Of a DNA stretch of 64,000 bases, positions 17,139 through 25,200 are shown in pieces. Made by a program: the position numbers and the translations under genes. Source of the stretch: an uncultured Roseobacter sp. Lineage in GTDB: Bacteria > Pseudomonadota > Alphaproteobacteria > Rhodobacterales > Rhodobacteraceae. The notes under the pieces are model-generated. The model worked only from the letters and a program-made list of their open reading frames with translations, did not search any database and was not told where the DNA came from. Numbering within the stretch: the first letter of the stretch is position 1; each line of letters opens with the position of its first letter. The DNA lies in contig NZ_CANLYL010000002.1 in assembly GCF_947495275.1 (NCBI RefSeq), positions 586,051 through 650,050 on the forward strand, given 5' to 3'.

Positions 17139-17791
17139 CAGCGGCGATCTCCGCAGGCTTCGATGAGTGGCCTTATGAAATATTCAGGATAAATGACTGG
17201 GGATCTCACCTGGACCCCTTGCTTAGCAAGCAACTGATGGATGTGTCGTTTCCCTGGCCCAAGCCCGATTGTCGTGGTTCATCAGGAGGCCAGTACTGCG
17301 AAGGTCTGGTGTATTCAGAGCCGATGTTTGAGCTTCTGATGCAAGTGTTTGTGCGACGCTCGGACCCGGTGTCGCTCGTCAATTTATCGAGCTCGCGCAA
17401 AGCGCTTGTGTGTCGACCGGCTGGGCGCATGACCTTTATGTTGGATCAGGGTGGCAGAAACTGGTTGCGTGACAAAGAAATCGAATTGGTACAGGCACCT
17501 TCGGTTGCAGGTTGCTTTGATCTTTTGATGAAGGCAGAGGTGGATTTCGTGGTTGCGAATGAGTTTACGGGGCGCGAAGTGCTGCGCCGCAGGAGCTTCA
17601 AAGACGAGATTGCGGCTGTCGCCAATGCACCGTTGGGCATCGTGACACTGCATGCGGTAGCGTCAAATGAAAACCCGCAAGCCAAGCAAACTATTCGCTT
17701 TCTCAACAAAGGGTTGCAGCACCTGCGCCGTTCAGGGGAGTACCAGGAGATCGTTGATCGCCATCTGGCGCAGGTCTGGGCAGGGCTATGA
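17120..17791 (+). CDS. Family 3-type periplasmic solute-binding domain, apparently the C-terminal part of the LysM fusion
   Basis: Seen: 223 residues with no signal peptide and no first beta strand, both of which lie in the upstream frame. Blocks match the adjacent paralogue: MLAEVMTAAISAG with MFTELVTAAMTVG, then YSEPMFELLMQVFVRR with FSDPVMELVNLVFVRA, ALVCRPAG with SLCRPKG, VAGCFDLLMKAEVDFVVANEF with MDCFKMLVAGEVDLVSVNEF. Four cysteines are conserved between the two, suggesting two disulfides. The ATG overlaps the LysM stop by 19 bases, so coupled translation is possible, but a protein without the signal sequence would stay in the cytoplasm and lack a strand. Confidence 0.72.
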   Translation: MLAEVMTAAISAGFDEWPYEIFRINDWGSHLDPLLSKQLMDVSFPWPKPDCRGSSGGQYCEGLVYSEPMFELLMQVFVRRSDPVSLVNLSSSRKALVCRPAGRMTFMLDQGGRNWLRDKEIELVQAPSVAGCFDLLMKAEVDFVVANEFTGREVLRRRSFKDEIAAVANAPLGIVTLHAVASNENPQAKQTIRFLNKGLQHLRRSGEYQEIVDRHLAQVWAGL

Positions 17792-18603
17792 CCATGAAAG
17801 GCCTCCTCAGAGCCGCCGCGATTGGTCTTTTGGTCGCTGGATCGGTAAAGACAGTAGAGGCGGATGTGACAATCCTGACGATGTCGGGTCGCCCTCCATT
17901 CGCGGATACGGACTGGCCTCAAAAGGGCATGTTCACCGAATTGGTCACCGCCGCGATGACCGTTGGCCCGGATCCTGAACCGTTCCATATCGATTGGCAG
18001 GGCGATCCGACAAGTGGATTTCGATCCGTTACGGAGAAGACCCATGATCTGGGTTATCCTGTCCCGCGCCCGCTGTGTGAGCTATCTCGTGACAAAGGAG
18101 GTCCGTGCGTCGCGTTCCACTTTTCCGACCCTGTCATGGAACTGGTAAATTTAGTTTTTGTGCGGGCGGATAACGATTTCGAGTTTAACTCGGACGCGGA
18201 TTTAGAAGGCAGGTCTTTGTGTCGCCCAAAGGGTTTCTACATCGATGATCTGGACCGTCCCGGTCGTGAATGGCTTACCCGCGGTGTGGTGACGCTGGTG
18301 CAGCCGGAAATGCCTATGGATTGTTTCAAGATGTTGGTGGCGGGAGAAGTTGATCTGGTGTCGGTCAACGAATTTCTGGGGGTGCAGCAATTGTTTGATG
18401 CCCAATTGACTGAGATGGTTCTGCCATTGCCGAGACCGCTTTCCACCCAATCTTGGCACGTCGTCGTTTCAAAAACCCATTCGCGGGCAACCACGTTGCT
18501 CTATCGGTTCAACGCCGGGTTGGCCAAGCTCAAACAAACTGACGCCTATGCGGAGATAATCTCGCGGCACCTGACGATCTATTGGGATCGCCTCAAAGGC
18601 TGA
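17788..18603 (+). CDS. Periplasmic family 3-type solute-binding protein with four conserved cysteines
   Basis: Seen: 271 residues; the ATGA overlaps the preceding stop by 4 bases. Signal peptide (LLRAAAIGLLVAGSVKTVEA), then an intact two-lobe binding fold of the amino-acid type (SBP_bac_3) from VTILTMSGRPPF to YAEIISRHLTIYWDRL. Cysteines at PLCEL, GPCVAF, SLCRP and MDCFK match the paralogue next door. No permease or ATPase is adjacent. It could be a signalling or orphan binding protein rather than an importer part. It is the last gene of this small envelope operon. Confidence 0.8.
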   Translation: MTMKGLLRAAAIGLLVAGSVKTVEADVTILTMSGRPPFADTDWPQKGMFTELVTAAMTVGPDPEPFHIDWQGDPTSGFRSVTEKTHDLGYPVPRPLCELSRDKGGPCVAFHFSDPVMELVNLVFVRADNDFEFNSDADLEGRSLCRPKGFYIDDLDRPGREWLTRGVVTLVQPEMPMDCFKMLVAGEVDLVSVNEFLGVQQLFDAQLTEMVLPLPRPLSTQSWHVVVSKTHSRATTLLYRFNAGLAKLKQTDAYAEIISRHLTIYWDRLKG

Positions 18604-18728
18604 CCTGTGCAGAACGCGCGTGCGACAGACCTTGTGATTGCGCGTATAGCGGGTAATGTTCCGGATAAATTCGCGATTTGGGAACGAGCAAGGCATGGGT
18701 CTCCGCCAACGAACAATTGGGTGCAACC

Positions 18729-19439
18729 ATGCCTGAACCTTTGGTGTTGTTGCCCGGGATGATGTGTGACGCCCGGCTTTTTGGCCCTCAGATTGCGGAA
18801 CTATCGTCCGACGTGGCGGTGATGACTGCCCCGATCACCCAAGGAGAGCGGATCGAGGAAATTGCGTCGGGGCTGCTGGACCAATTGCCCGCCCGTTTTG
18901 CGCTTGCGGGGCTTAGCATGGGCGGTATCGTTGCCATGGAGATATTACGGCGCGCGCCTGACCGTGTATCGCGAATTGCCCTGCTGGATACGAACCCCCT
19001 TGCCGAAACACCGCAGATCGCGGCCGCTCGCGAACCGCAGATCGTGGCCGCCAGAACCGGGCGCATGTTAGATGTCATGCGTGAGGAGATGAAGCCGAAC
19101 TACTTGGCACCCGGGCCGCATCAGACCGCCGTTCTCGATCTGGTTATGGACATGGCAGAGACTTTAGGTCCGGAAGTCTTCGTTCGACAATCGCGGGCGT
19201 TGCAGAGACGGCGGGATCAGCAAAGCACGCTGCGCAAGTGTAAAATCCCGACACTTATCCTCTGTGGCGCGCATGATGCTCTCTGCCCGGTCAAACGCCA
19301 TGAATTCATGGCGGAACTGATTCCATACGCGACATTGCGTATTCTGGCGGATTCAGGGCATTTGCCGACACTTGAGCAACCGCAGGAGACCACGAAGGCG
19401 ATCCGTGACTGGATGGCGCTACCGCTGGTCTTGCGGTAA
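18729..19439 (+). CDS. Alpha/beta hydrolase
   Basis: Seen: 236 residues from ATG 18729 (MPEPLVLLPGMMCDARLF). LLPG oxyanion strand, nucleophile elbow GLSMGG at about residues 62-67, acid in CGAHDALCP and His in ADSGHLPTLEQPQ complete a serine-hydrolase triad. This branch includes esterases and hydrolases of the MhpC/BioH type. The ribosome binding site is weak. The gene ends 5 bases before the convergent phaZ stop. The neighbouring PHA genes make an oligomer hydrolase or thioesterase role conceivable, but there is no direct evidence. Confidence 0.82.
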   Translation: MPEPLVLLPGMMCDARLFGPQIAELSSDVAVMTAPITQGERIEEIASGLLDQLPARFALAGLSMGGIVAMEILRRAPDRVSRIALLDTNPLAETPQIAAAREPQIVAARTGRMLDVMREEMKPNYLAPGPHQTAVLDLVMDMAETLGPEVFVRQSRALQRRRDQQSTLRKCKIPTLILCGAHDALCPVKRHEFMAELIPYATLRILADSGHLPTLEQPQETTKAIRDWMALPLVLR

Positions 19440-19444
19440 CCGGC

Positions 19445-20725
19445 TTACGCCGCTGCGTTCTTATTTGCAGGTTTTCTGGGCTTGCGAGAAGGCTTGCCGC
19501 TGTTGGCGTCGATGAAATCCAGCACCAGAGGGCGGATATTGCGCCGCCAGCTCTTACCAGCAAATATGCCGTAGTGCCCGGCCCCGACTTCAACGTGGCT
19601 GGCTTTTTTGTTGTCTGGCAGCCCCGTGCAGAGATCCAAAGCCGCAATGCACTGACCGGGGGCAGAAATATCGTCTTTCGAGCCTTCGACGGTTTTGACC
19701 GCGACGGTTGTGATCTTGCCGATATCGACCATCTTGCCGCCAACCGAGAACGCGTTCTTGGCAATCTCGCCATTTTTGAAAATGCGCTCGACTGTGCTGA
19801 GATAAAATTCCGCGGTCATATCCATCACCGCAAGATATTCGTCATAGAACTTGTTGTGCTTGTCGTGATCGCCAGCCTCACCACGTGCCACGCGACCGAT
19901 TTGATCGGTAAAGGCCTTGGCATGCGTTTCCGCATTCATTGAAATGAAGGAGGATAGTTGCAACAGACCCGGGTAGACCATACGCCCGACGCCTGGATAC
20001 TTGAACCCCACGCGTTGGATCATCAGTTCTTCCAGCTGACCCATCGTAACCCGGTGACCAAAATCCGTCACATCGGTTGGCGTGGCGTTGGGGTCAATCG
20101 GACCGCCGATCAGTGTCAGGCTGCGCGGCTGGGCTTTGGGATCTTCTTCAGCCAGATAAGCGGTTGCGGCCAATGTCAGTGGCGCGGGCTGACACACGGC
20201 GATCACATGAGTGTCGGGTCCCAGCTCGCGCATGAAATCAACCAGGTAAAGCGTGTAGTCTTCGATATCGAACTTACCCGCGCTGACTGGAATGTCGCGG
20301 GCATTGTGCCAATCCGTGATATAGATGTCAGCATCCGGCAAAAGGCTGATCACGGTCGACCGCAGCAGGGTCGCATAGTGCCCGGACATTGGCGCCACCA
20401 GCAAGACCTTCCGATTTGGCACCTCTCGCCCCGGCACGACAAAATGCAGCAAATCACCAAAATCCCGTTCAATCACGATTTCGGTGCTGACAACGTGATC
20501 TTGCCCGTCGCTTGATGGTACAGCCGGAATATTCCAGTCCGGCTTTACAATCATGCGCTGAAAGGTTCGCTCGGTGACTTCACCCCAGGCGCGCATCCAC
20601 GCAAATCCGGGATTTGGAATCATGGAGAAAGCCGGATATGCTCCCATTGCGAGCGCTGTCGCGCCGAGCCATTGGTTCGTGTTGCGAACAGTCTCCATCA
20701 GGTCGTATGTAGCCATATAGCGCAT
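19445..20725 (-). CDS. phaZ: Intracellular polyhydroxyalkanoate depolymerase
   Basis: Seen: 426 residues from ATG 20725, preceded by AAGGAGACCCC. This is the intracellular PhaZ type: VLLVAPMSGHYATLLRSTV, DWHNARDIP, and the active-site Cys178 in IAVCQPA, the cysteine-based lipase box of this family. The C-terminal block VEVGAGHYGIFAGKSWR carries the triad His, and VEGSKDDISAPGQ contains the likely Asp. The enzyme hydrolyses native PHB granules to mobilise stored carbon. It is divergent from phaC over about 107 bp that must hold both promoters. No signal peptide, which fits a granule-associated cytosolic enzyme. Confidence 0.95.
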   Translation of the reverse strand: MRYMATYDLMETVRNTNQWLGATALAMGAYPAFSMIPNPGFAWMRAWGEVTERTFQRMIVKPDWNIPAVPSSDGQDHVVSTEIVIERDFGDLLHFVVPGREVPNRKVLLVAPMSGHYATLLRSTVISLLPDADIYITDWHNARDIPVSAGKFDIEDYTLYLVDFMRELGPDTHVIAVCQPAPLTLAATAYLAEEDPKAQPRSLTLIGGPIDPNATPTDVTDFGHRVTMGQLEELMIQRVGFKYPGVGRMVYPGLLQLSSFISMNAETHAKAFTDQIGRVARGEAGDHDKHNKFYDEYLAVMDMTAEFYLSTVERIFKNGEIAKNAFSVGGKMVDIGKITTVAVKTVEGSKDDISAPGQCIAALDLCTGLPDNKKASHVEVGAGHYGIFAGKSWRRNIRPLVLDFIDANSGKPSRKPRKPANKNAAA

Positions 20726-20832
20726 AGGGGTCTCCTTGTTACAATCCGGGCGCACCGGTACATGCAGTCGCTCGGCCCCCTGAAGCTAACGACATTATGC
20801 TGCAACTGCGAACATACGAGGGAAAGGTTAAC

Positions 20833-22638
20833 ATGACAACACATTCTGACGGTGACGTGATCCCTTCCGGCGAGACGCTGGAAAGAATGACGGAAAATCT
20901 CAAAAAAGTTGAGGAACTGTCGGCACGTTTGCAGCGGGTTTTGACCCATCGTCAAACACATAACGCGGCCCTGGATGGACCGAATCAGGAGTTGTTCGGA
21001 CGCGCGGCGCAAGCCTATTGGACGGAGGTGGTGAATAATCCGGCCAAGGTTTTTGAGCACCAGATGTCCTATTGGTCCGATACGATGAAGCAGTTTGTGC
21101 AAGCGCAGCAGGAATTGTCCAAGGGTAATTTGAGCGCGCCTGAAGACCCGGGCCCGAAGGATCGCCGCTTTGCCAACCCTCTTTGGGACACGCACCCCTA
21201 TTTCAACTATATCAAGAAGCAATATCTTATTAATGCGGAAGCGCTGCAGACTGCCGTCGATGATGTGACGGAACTTGATCCGGCTGAAAAAAACCGCCTG
21301 ACCTATTTCTCCCGTCAGATCGTTGACATGATGTCGCCGACGAATTTCCTGGCGACCAACCCGGATGCATTGGAAAAAGCGATTGAGACCGAAGGCCAAA
21401 GCCTTGTTCAGGGGTTGGAGAACCTGATCAATGATCTGGAGGCCAACAAGGGCGAGTTGGTCGTGAAACTGGCCGACGAATCCGCCTTTGAGTTAGGTCG
21501 CAACATCGCGACGACGCCCGGCAAGGTGATTTTCCGCAACCGCATGATGGAGCTTATCCAGTACGCGCCCAGCACCGAAGAAGTTCATAAGACGCCCCTG
21601 GTGATCTTTCCGCCCTGGATCAACAAATACTACATTCTCGATCTCAAGGCGCAGAACAGTCTGGTGAAATGGCTCGCAGATCAAGGGTACACCGTCTTCA
21701 TGGTCTCCTGGGTGAACCCGGACCCGACATACCGGGATATTGGGATGGAGGACTACATCGAAGACGGCTATTTGAGAGCCATCGACGAGATCAAACAGAT
21801 CACGGGCGAAAAGCAGGTCAATGCGGTTGGTTATTGCATCGCCGGCACGACATTGTCGCTTACCCTTTCGCTCATGAAACAGCGCGGCGACAAATCTGTG
21901 AAATCGGCGACGCTTTTCACGGCGCTGACAGATTTTTCGGATCAGGGGGAATTCGCACCCTTCCTGACCAACGATTTCATCGACGGGATCGAAGCGGAAA
22001 TTGATGACAAGGGGGTTCTGCCCTCGGTGATCATGGCGCGGACGTTTTCGTTCCTGCGGTCAAACGATCTGATCTATGGGCCCGCGATCAAAAGCTACAT
22101 GATGGGGGAGACGCCACCCGCTTTCGATCTGCTCTATTGGAATGGCGACGGCGCCAACCTTCCGGGCAAGATGTCGAAGCAATATTTGCGCGGTCTTTGT
22201 CAGCGCGATGAGCTTGCGCGAGGGGGATTCGAACTGCTGGGCCATAAGCTCAAGCTATCAGATATTGAAATTCCCCTTTGTGCGATCGCCTGCGAGACCG
22301 ATCACATAGCTGCTTGGAAAGACAGCTATCGCGGTGTCCAGCAGATGGGCTCCAAGGACAAGACATTTATTGTCACGCAATCGGGACATATCGCGGGTAT
22401 CGTGAATCCACCGACGCGCAACAAATACGGACACTATACCAATCCTGATCTGAGCCTGGATCATGCGGATTGGCTGGAGGATGCGGATTTCACCGAAGGG
22501 TCTTGGTGGCCCCGGTGGGAAACATGGTTGAAAAAGCGGTCCGGCAAGATGATTCCCGCACGTATTCCGGGAGATTCGAGCCATCCAGTGCTTTGTGATG
22601 CACCGGGTACCTATGTTGCGAAGAAGGCAACACTTTGA
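20833..22638 (+). CDS. phaC: Class I polyhydroxyalkanoate synthase
   Basis: Seen: 601 residues from ATG 20833 (GAGGGAAAGG upstream); the in-frame start at 20797 adds 12 non-family residues. The family box is GYCIAGTTL with catalytic Cys335; Asp490 (CETDHIAAW) and His519 (QSGHIAGIVNPP) complete the triad. The N-terminal 150 residues form the usual class I regulatory helical domain (FANPLWDTHPYFNYIKKQY). It polymerises 3-hydroxyacyl-CoA at the granule surface. No phaA or phaB is nearby. A degenerate PhaR-like site (CTGCAACTGCG at 20800-20810) lies just upstream. Confidence 0.97.
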   Translation: MTTHSDGDVIPSGETLERMTENLKKVEELSARLQRVLTHRQTHNAALDGPNQELFGRAAQAYWTEVVNNPAKVFEHQMSYWSDTMKQFVQAQQELSKGNLSAPEDPGPKDRRFANPLWDTHPYFNYIKKQYLINAEALQTAVDDVTELDPAEKNRLTYFSRQIVDMMSPTNFLATNPDALEKAIETEGQSLVQGLENLINDLEANKGELVVKLADESAFELGRNIATTPGKVIFRNRMMELIQYAPSTEEVHKTPLVIFPPWINKYYILDLKAQNSLVKWLADQGYTVFMVSWVNPDPTYRDIGMEDYIEDGYLRAIDEIKQITGEKQVNAVGYCIAGTTLSLTLSLMKQRGDKSVKSATLFTALTDFSDQGEFAPFLTNDFIDGIEAEIDDKGVLPSVIMARTFSFLRSNDLIYGPAIKSYMMGETPPAFDLLYWNGDGANLPGKMSKQYLRGLCQRDELARGGFELLGHKLKLSDIEIPLCAIACETDHIAAWKDSYRGVQQMGSKDKTFIVTQSGHIAGIVNPPTRNKYGHYTNPDLSLDHADWLEDADFTEGSWWPRWETWLKKRSGKMIPARIPGDSSHPVLCDAPGTYVAKKATL

Positions 22639-22672
22639 AAAATAACAGCTTTAAGTCGCTAGAAAAATAATG

Positions 22673-22683
22673 CTGCAGTGCAG
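22673..22683. promoter_or_regulatory. PhaR operator upstream of phaP
   Basis: CTGCAGTGCAG exactly fits CTGC-N3-GCAG, the site bound by PhaR of Paracoccus denitrificans. A second partial dyad, GCTGCAGC, follows at 22705-22712. The site is about 95 bases before the phaP ATG, in the right place to block or overlap the promoter. Confidence 0.75.
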
Positions 22684-22777
22684 AAAAAACACTTGAAATG
22701 CCGCGCTGCAGCATCTATATCCTTTTGCAGACGCAGAAAGACGGGATGTTCCCGCAAGCGACAAAAGGATTTTCGAG

Positions 22778-23224
22778 ATGACAAAGACACCTGACCTGAC
22801 CGCCGTATTCAAAGACGTCATGGGCGCATTCCCAGTTGACACAGCTGCTTTTGAAGATGCTTTCAAAACATCTGCGACACTGAACGAAAAACTGTCCGGC
22901 GTTGCGCTGACAGCTGCTGAGAAATCCACAGCGATCTCCAGCAAATGGACACAAGAAACTCTGGCCAAACTGGCCGAGATGTCCAAAGCGAAAAAAGAGC
23001 CGGTTGACTATGCAAAAGCGATGACCGATTTCGCTTCCGCATATTCCGAAACAGCCGCTGAGCACATGGCAGCTTTCGCAGAAGTTGCGAAAAAAGCGCA
23101 AATGGACACAGTTGAGCTGATGATGGCTGCTGGCAAAGACATGAGCGAAGACGCAACTGCTGCTGTCAAAAAAGCGACAACCGAAGCGACTGCTGCTGTC
23201 AAAAAAGCTGCAACAGCCAAGTAA
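22778..23224 (+). CDS. phaP: Phasin (PHA granule coat protein)
   Basis: Seen: 148 residues, entirely helical and without cysteine, with AAEKSTAISSKWTQETLAKLAEM and KAMTDFASAYSETAAEHMAAF in the phasin_2 pattern. The tail is lysine/alanine-rich with a repeated TAAVKKA unit, typical for these proteins. Phasins coat the PHB granule and control its number and size. Codon use (many lysine AAA and GCT/GCA codons) and the strong promoter context suggest high expression. It lies between phaC and phaR, with a PhaR operator upstream and a strong terminator downstream, so it is a separate unit. Confidence 0.9.
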   Translation: MTKTPDLTAVFKDVMGAFPVDTAAFEDAFKTSATLNEKLSGVALTAAEKSTAISSKWTQETLAKLAEMSKAKKEPVDYAKAMTDFASAYSETAAEHMAAFAEVAKKAQMDTVELMMAAGKDMSEDATAAVKKATTEATAAVKKAATAK

Positions 23225-23272
23225 GGCGATTTGAGTTTCGCGCTCAATTCCTCCCTGATGAGCGCAAACCAG

Positions 23273-23307
23273 AAGGGCGGGCTTCCTCAAGCCCGCCCTT
23301 TCTTTTT
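23273..23307 (+). terminator. Strong intrinsic terminator after phaP
   Basis: A 12-bp perfect stem, AAGGGCGGGCTT / AAGCCCGCCCTT, with a 4-base CCTC loop, is followed by TCTTTTT. It ends the phaP transcript and separates it from phaR. Confidence 0.9.
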
Positions 23308-23325
23308 GGAAAACTGTGTCCTAAG

Positions 23326-23336
23326 CTGCACTGCAG
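23326..23336. promoter_or_regulatory. PhaR operator upstream of phaR (autoregulation)
   Basis: CTGCACTGCAG fits CTGC-N3-GCAG exactly and lies 23 bases before the phaR GTG. It is the second perfect match in this 700-bp stretch, supporting PhaR autorepression as known in Paracoccus. Confidence 0.75.
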
Positions 23337-23358
23337 CGCGGGATGAGGGAGAATTCGT

Positions 23359-23922
23359 GTGGCTACCAAAGACAAACCATTGCTCATCAAGCGATATGCG
23401 AGCAGGCGTCTCTACAACACGGAAACCAGCGACTACGTGACACTGGAAGACATCGCCAGCCTGATCCGCGAGGGTCGGGAGGTACAGATTGTCGATCTGA
23501 AATCCGGTGATGATCTGACACGGCAGTACTTACTTCAAATCATTGCGGAACACGAAAGCCGTGGCGAAAATGTTCTGCCGGTGGACGTATTGAATGACCT
23601 GGTGCGCAGCTACATGACACCGGGCGCCAGCGTGGTGCCACAGTTCCTGCAAGCTTCTTTTGAGATGCTGCGCGATGGCCAGTCCCAGATGATGGACAAG
23701 ATGAATGCGATGAATCCCATGGCAAAGATGCCGGGGTTCGAGCTGATGCAGGCGCAGCAGCAGGCCTTCATGAAAGCGATGACCGGTGGATTGGGCAATG
23801 CGGCTGGCTGGAGCGCACCTGAAGAGGAGAGTGCGGCGGCTGATGGCGAGAGTGGTGAAGACCTTGATGCGATCAAAAAGCAGCTGGCCGAGCTGCAGGA
23901 CAAATTATCGAAGCTGAAATAG
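23359..23922 (+). CDS. phaR: PHB synthesis repressor PhaR
   Basis: Seen: 187 residues from a GTG start (23359) after GAGGGAG. The N-terminal DNA-binding domain (about 5-65) has LIKRYASRRLYNTETSDYVT and QIVDLKSGDDLTRQYLLQII, the PHB_acc_N signature. The central MLRDGQSQMMDKM and QQQAFMKAM repeats are the PHB_acc granule-binding modules. PhaR binds both PHB and phasin-gene promoters and is released from DNA as granules form. Two operators of its known type lie in front of phaP and in front of this gene. It ends 3 bases before the convergent aminotransferase gene. Confidence 0.95.
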   Translation: MATKDKPLLIKRYASRRLYNTETSDYVTLEDIASLIREGREVQIVDLKSGDDLTRQYLLQIIAEHESRGENVLPVDVLNDLVRSYMTPGASVVPQFLQASFEMLRDGQSQMMDKMNAMNPMAKMPGFELMQAQQQAFMKAMTGGLGNAAGWSAPEEESAAADGESGEDLDAIKKQLAELQDKLSKLK

Positions 23923-23925
23923 CGT

Positions 23926-25116
23926 CTACGCGACTTCTGATTTCGGGATTTTTGCCGCACGATCGATCGACGACAAAAGCACATCGGTGACAGCATCAAG
24001 CTCGTGCCATTTCAAGCGCACGGGCAATCGCACGTCACAGGCCCGCATCAGCATCGCACGCGTTTGCGGCAATTCCGGCAAATCTTCGATGAATTGCCAG
24101 TTCCAGAACGCCCGCGCATTATCGGTGCTTTGCCCAAAGACTTGAACTTTAACGCCAGCGGCGTCCGCCGCTTCCACGAATTTGGCAATCGCAGTATCGT
24201 CAATATCCACAAGATTGAACTGGATGCTGTCCGGCGCGCGCTCTTCACCCTCCAATGGGTCTGGAACCTCGATGTAGTTTGACTGATTCAATCGGGCTGC
24301 CACGTAGTCATGGTTGCGCCTGCCATCCCGGACACGCCGCGGCAGCTCATCGAGTTGCGGACGAATAAGTGCTGCGGACAGGTTATTCAGACGCAGATTA
24401 TAGAGAGGCAGTTTGTTTTGGTGGCGCGCGAAAGCCTCTAACAGGACCGGGTGCTTTTTCCAGTTATGCTCATAGGCGCCCGACATGATGATTGCACGCG
24501 CGACCAAATCCGCATCATCGGTGATCAGAATGCCGCCTTCGCCTGCGTTGATCATCTTGTAGGACTGAAAGGAAAAGCACCCGATTTTTCCAAGCGTGCC
24601 GATAATACGGCCCCGCCAGATTGTGCCGAGGGAATGGGCCGCGTCTTCGATCACGGGGACATCGGCGGCATTGCACAGGGTCATGATCGCATCCATATCT
24701 GACGTGTGCCCGCGCATATGGCTGATGATCACAGCAGAAATCCCCGATTTCAGTTTCTGCGAAAAATCGTCCAGATCGATACGGTAGTTGTCCTTCACTT
24801 CGCATAGAACCGGCACGCAATCTGCGTGCACAACAGAGGAGGGCACCGCAGCGAAAGTGAACCCCGGGATCAGGACACGTGCCGCGCTTGGCAGATCAAG
24901 CGCTTTGAGCGACAAAAACAGAGCTGCGGAACATGACGAAACCGCCAGAGCATATTTGCTGCCCATCCTTTGCGCGAACTCCGCTTCGAGCAGCGAGACC
25001 GGGGCATCTGAGGCGGCGGTATAGCGAAAAAGATCACCGGTTTGCAGCAAGCGGTCGATTTCTGTGCGCGCGGATTCAGGAATGGGTTCCGCAGTGTGCA
25101 TGTCCGGAAGGTTCAT
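23926..25116 (-). CDS. DegT/DnrJ/EryC1/StrS-family PLP aminotransferase
   Basis: Seen: 396 residues with the fold-type I PLP site of this family: Asp158 in VIEDAAHSLG and the Schiff-base Lys187 in SFQSYKMINAGEGG. N-terminal GSKYALAVSSCSAALFLSLK and VLIPGFTFAAVPSSV also match. DegT enzymes usually aminate nucleotide sugars for surface polysaccharides. Here there are no glycan genes nearby, and the gene sits alone between phaR and the amine cluster, so another amine substrate is possible. The DNA just upstream is AT-rich (25117-25200) and likely holds its promoter. Confidence 0.88.
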   Translation of the reverse strand: MNLPDMHTAEPIPESARTEIDRLLQTGDLFRYTAASDAPVSLLEAEFAQRMGSKYALAVSSCSAALFLSLKALDLPSAARVLIPGFTFAAVPSSVVHADCVPVLCEVKDNYRIDLDDFSQKLKSGISAVIISHMRGHTSDMDAIMTLCNAADVPVIEDAAHSLGTIWRGRIIGTLGKIGCFSFQSYKMINAGEGGILITDDADLVARAIIMSGAYEHNWKKHPVLLEAFARHQNKLPLYNLRLNNLSAALIRPQLDELPRRVRDGRRNHDYVAARLNQSNYIEVPDPLEGEERAPDSIQFNLVDIDDTAIAKFVEAADAAGVKVQVFGQSTDNARAFWNWQFIEDLPELPQTRAMLMRACDVRLPVRLKWHELDAVTDVLLSSIDRAAKIPKSEVA

Positions 25117-25200
25117 ATTTGAATTTCCTTAATGGGAGTTTTGGAAATTCTAAATCAATGGCTGCGCCTATCCAAGTGAATCTTTCGTAACAGCGAGAAT

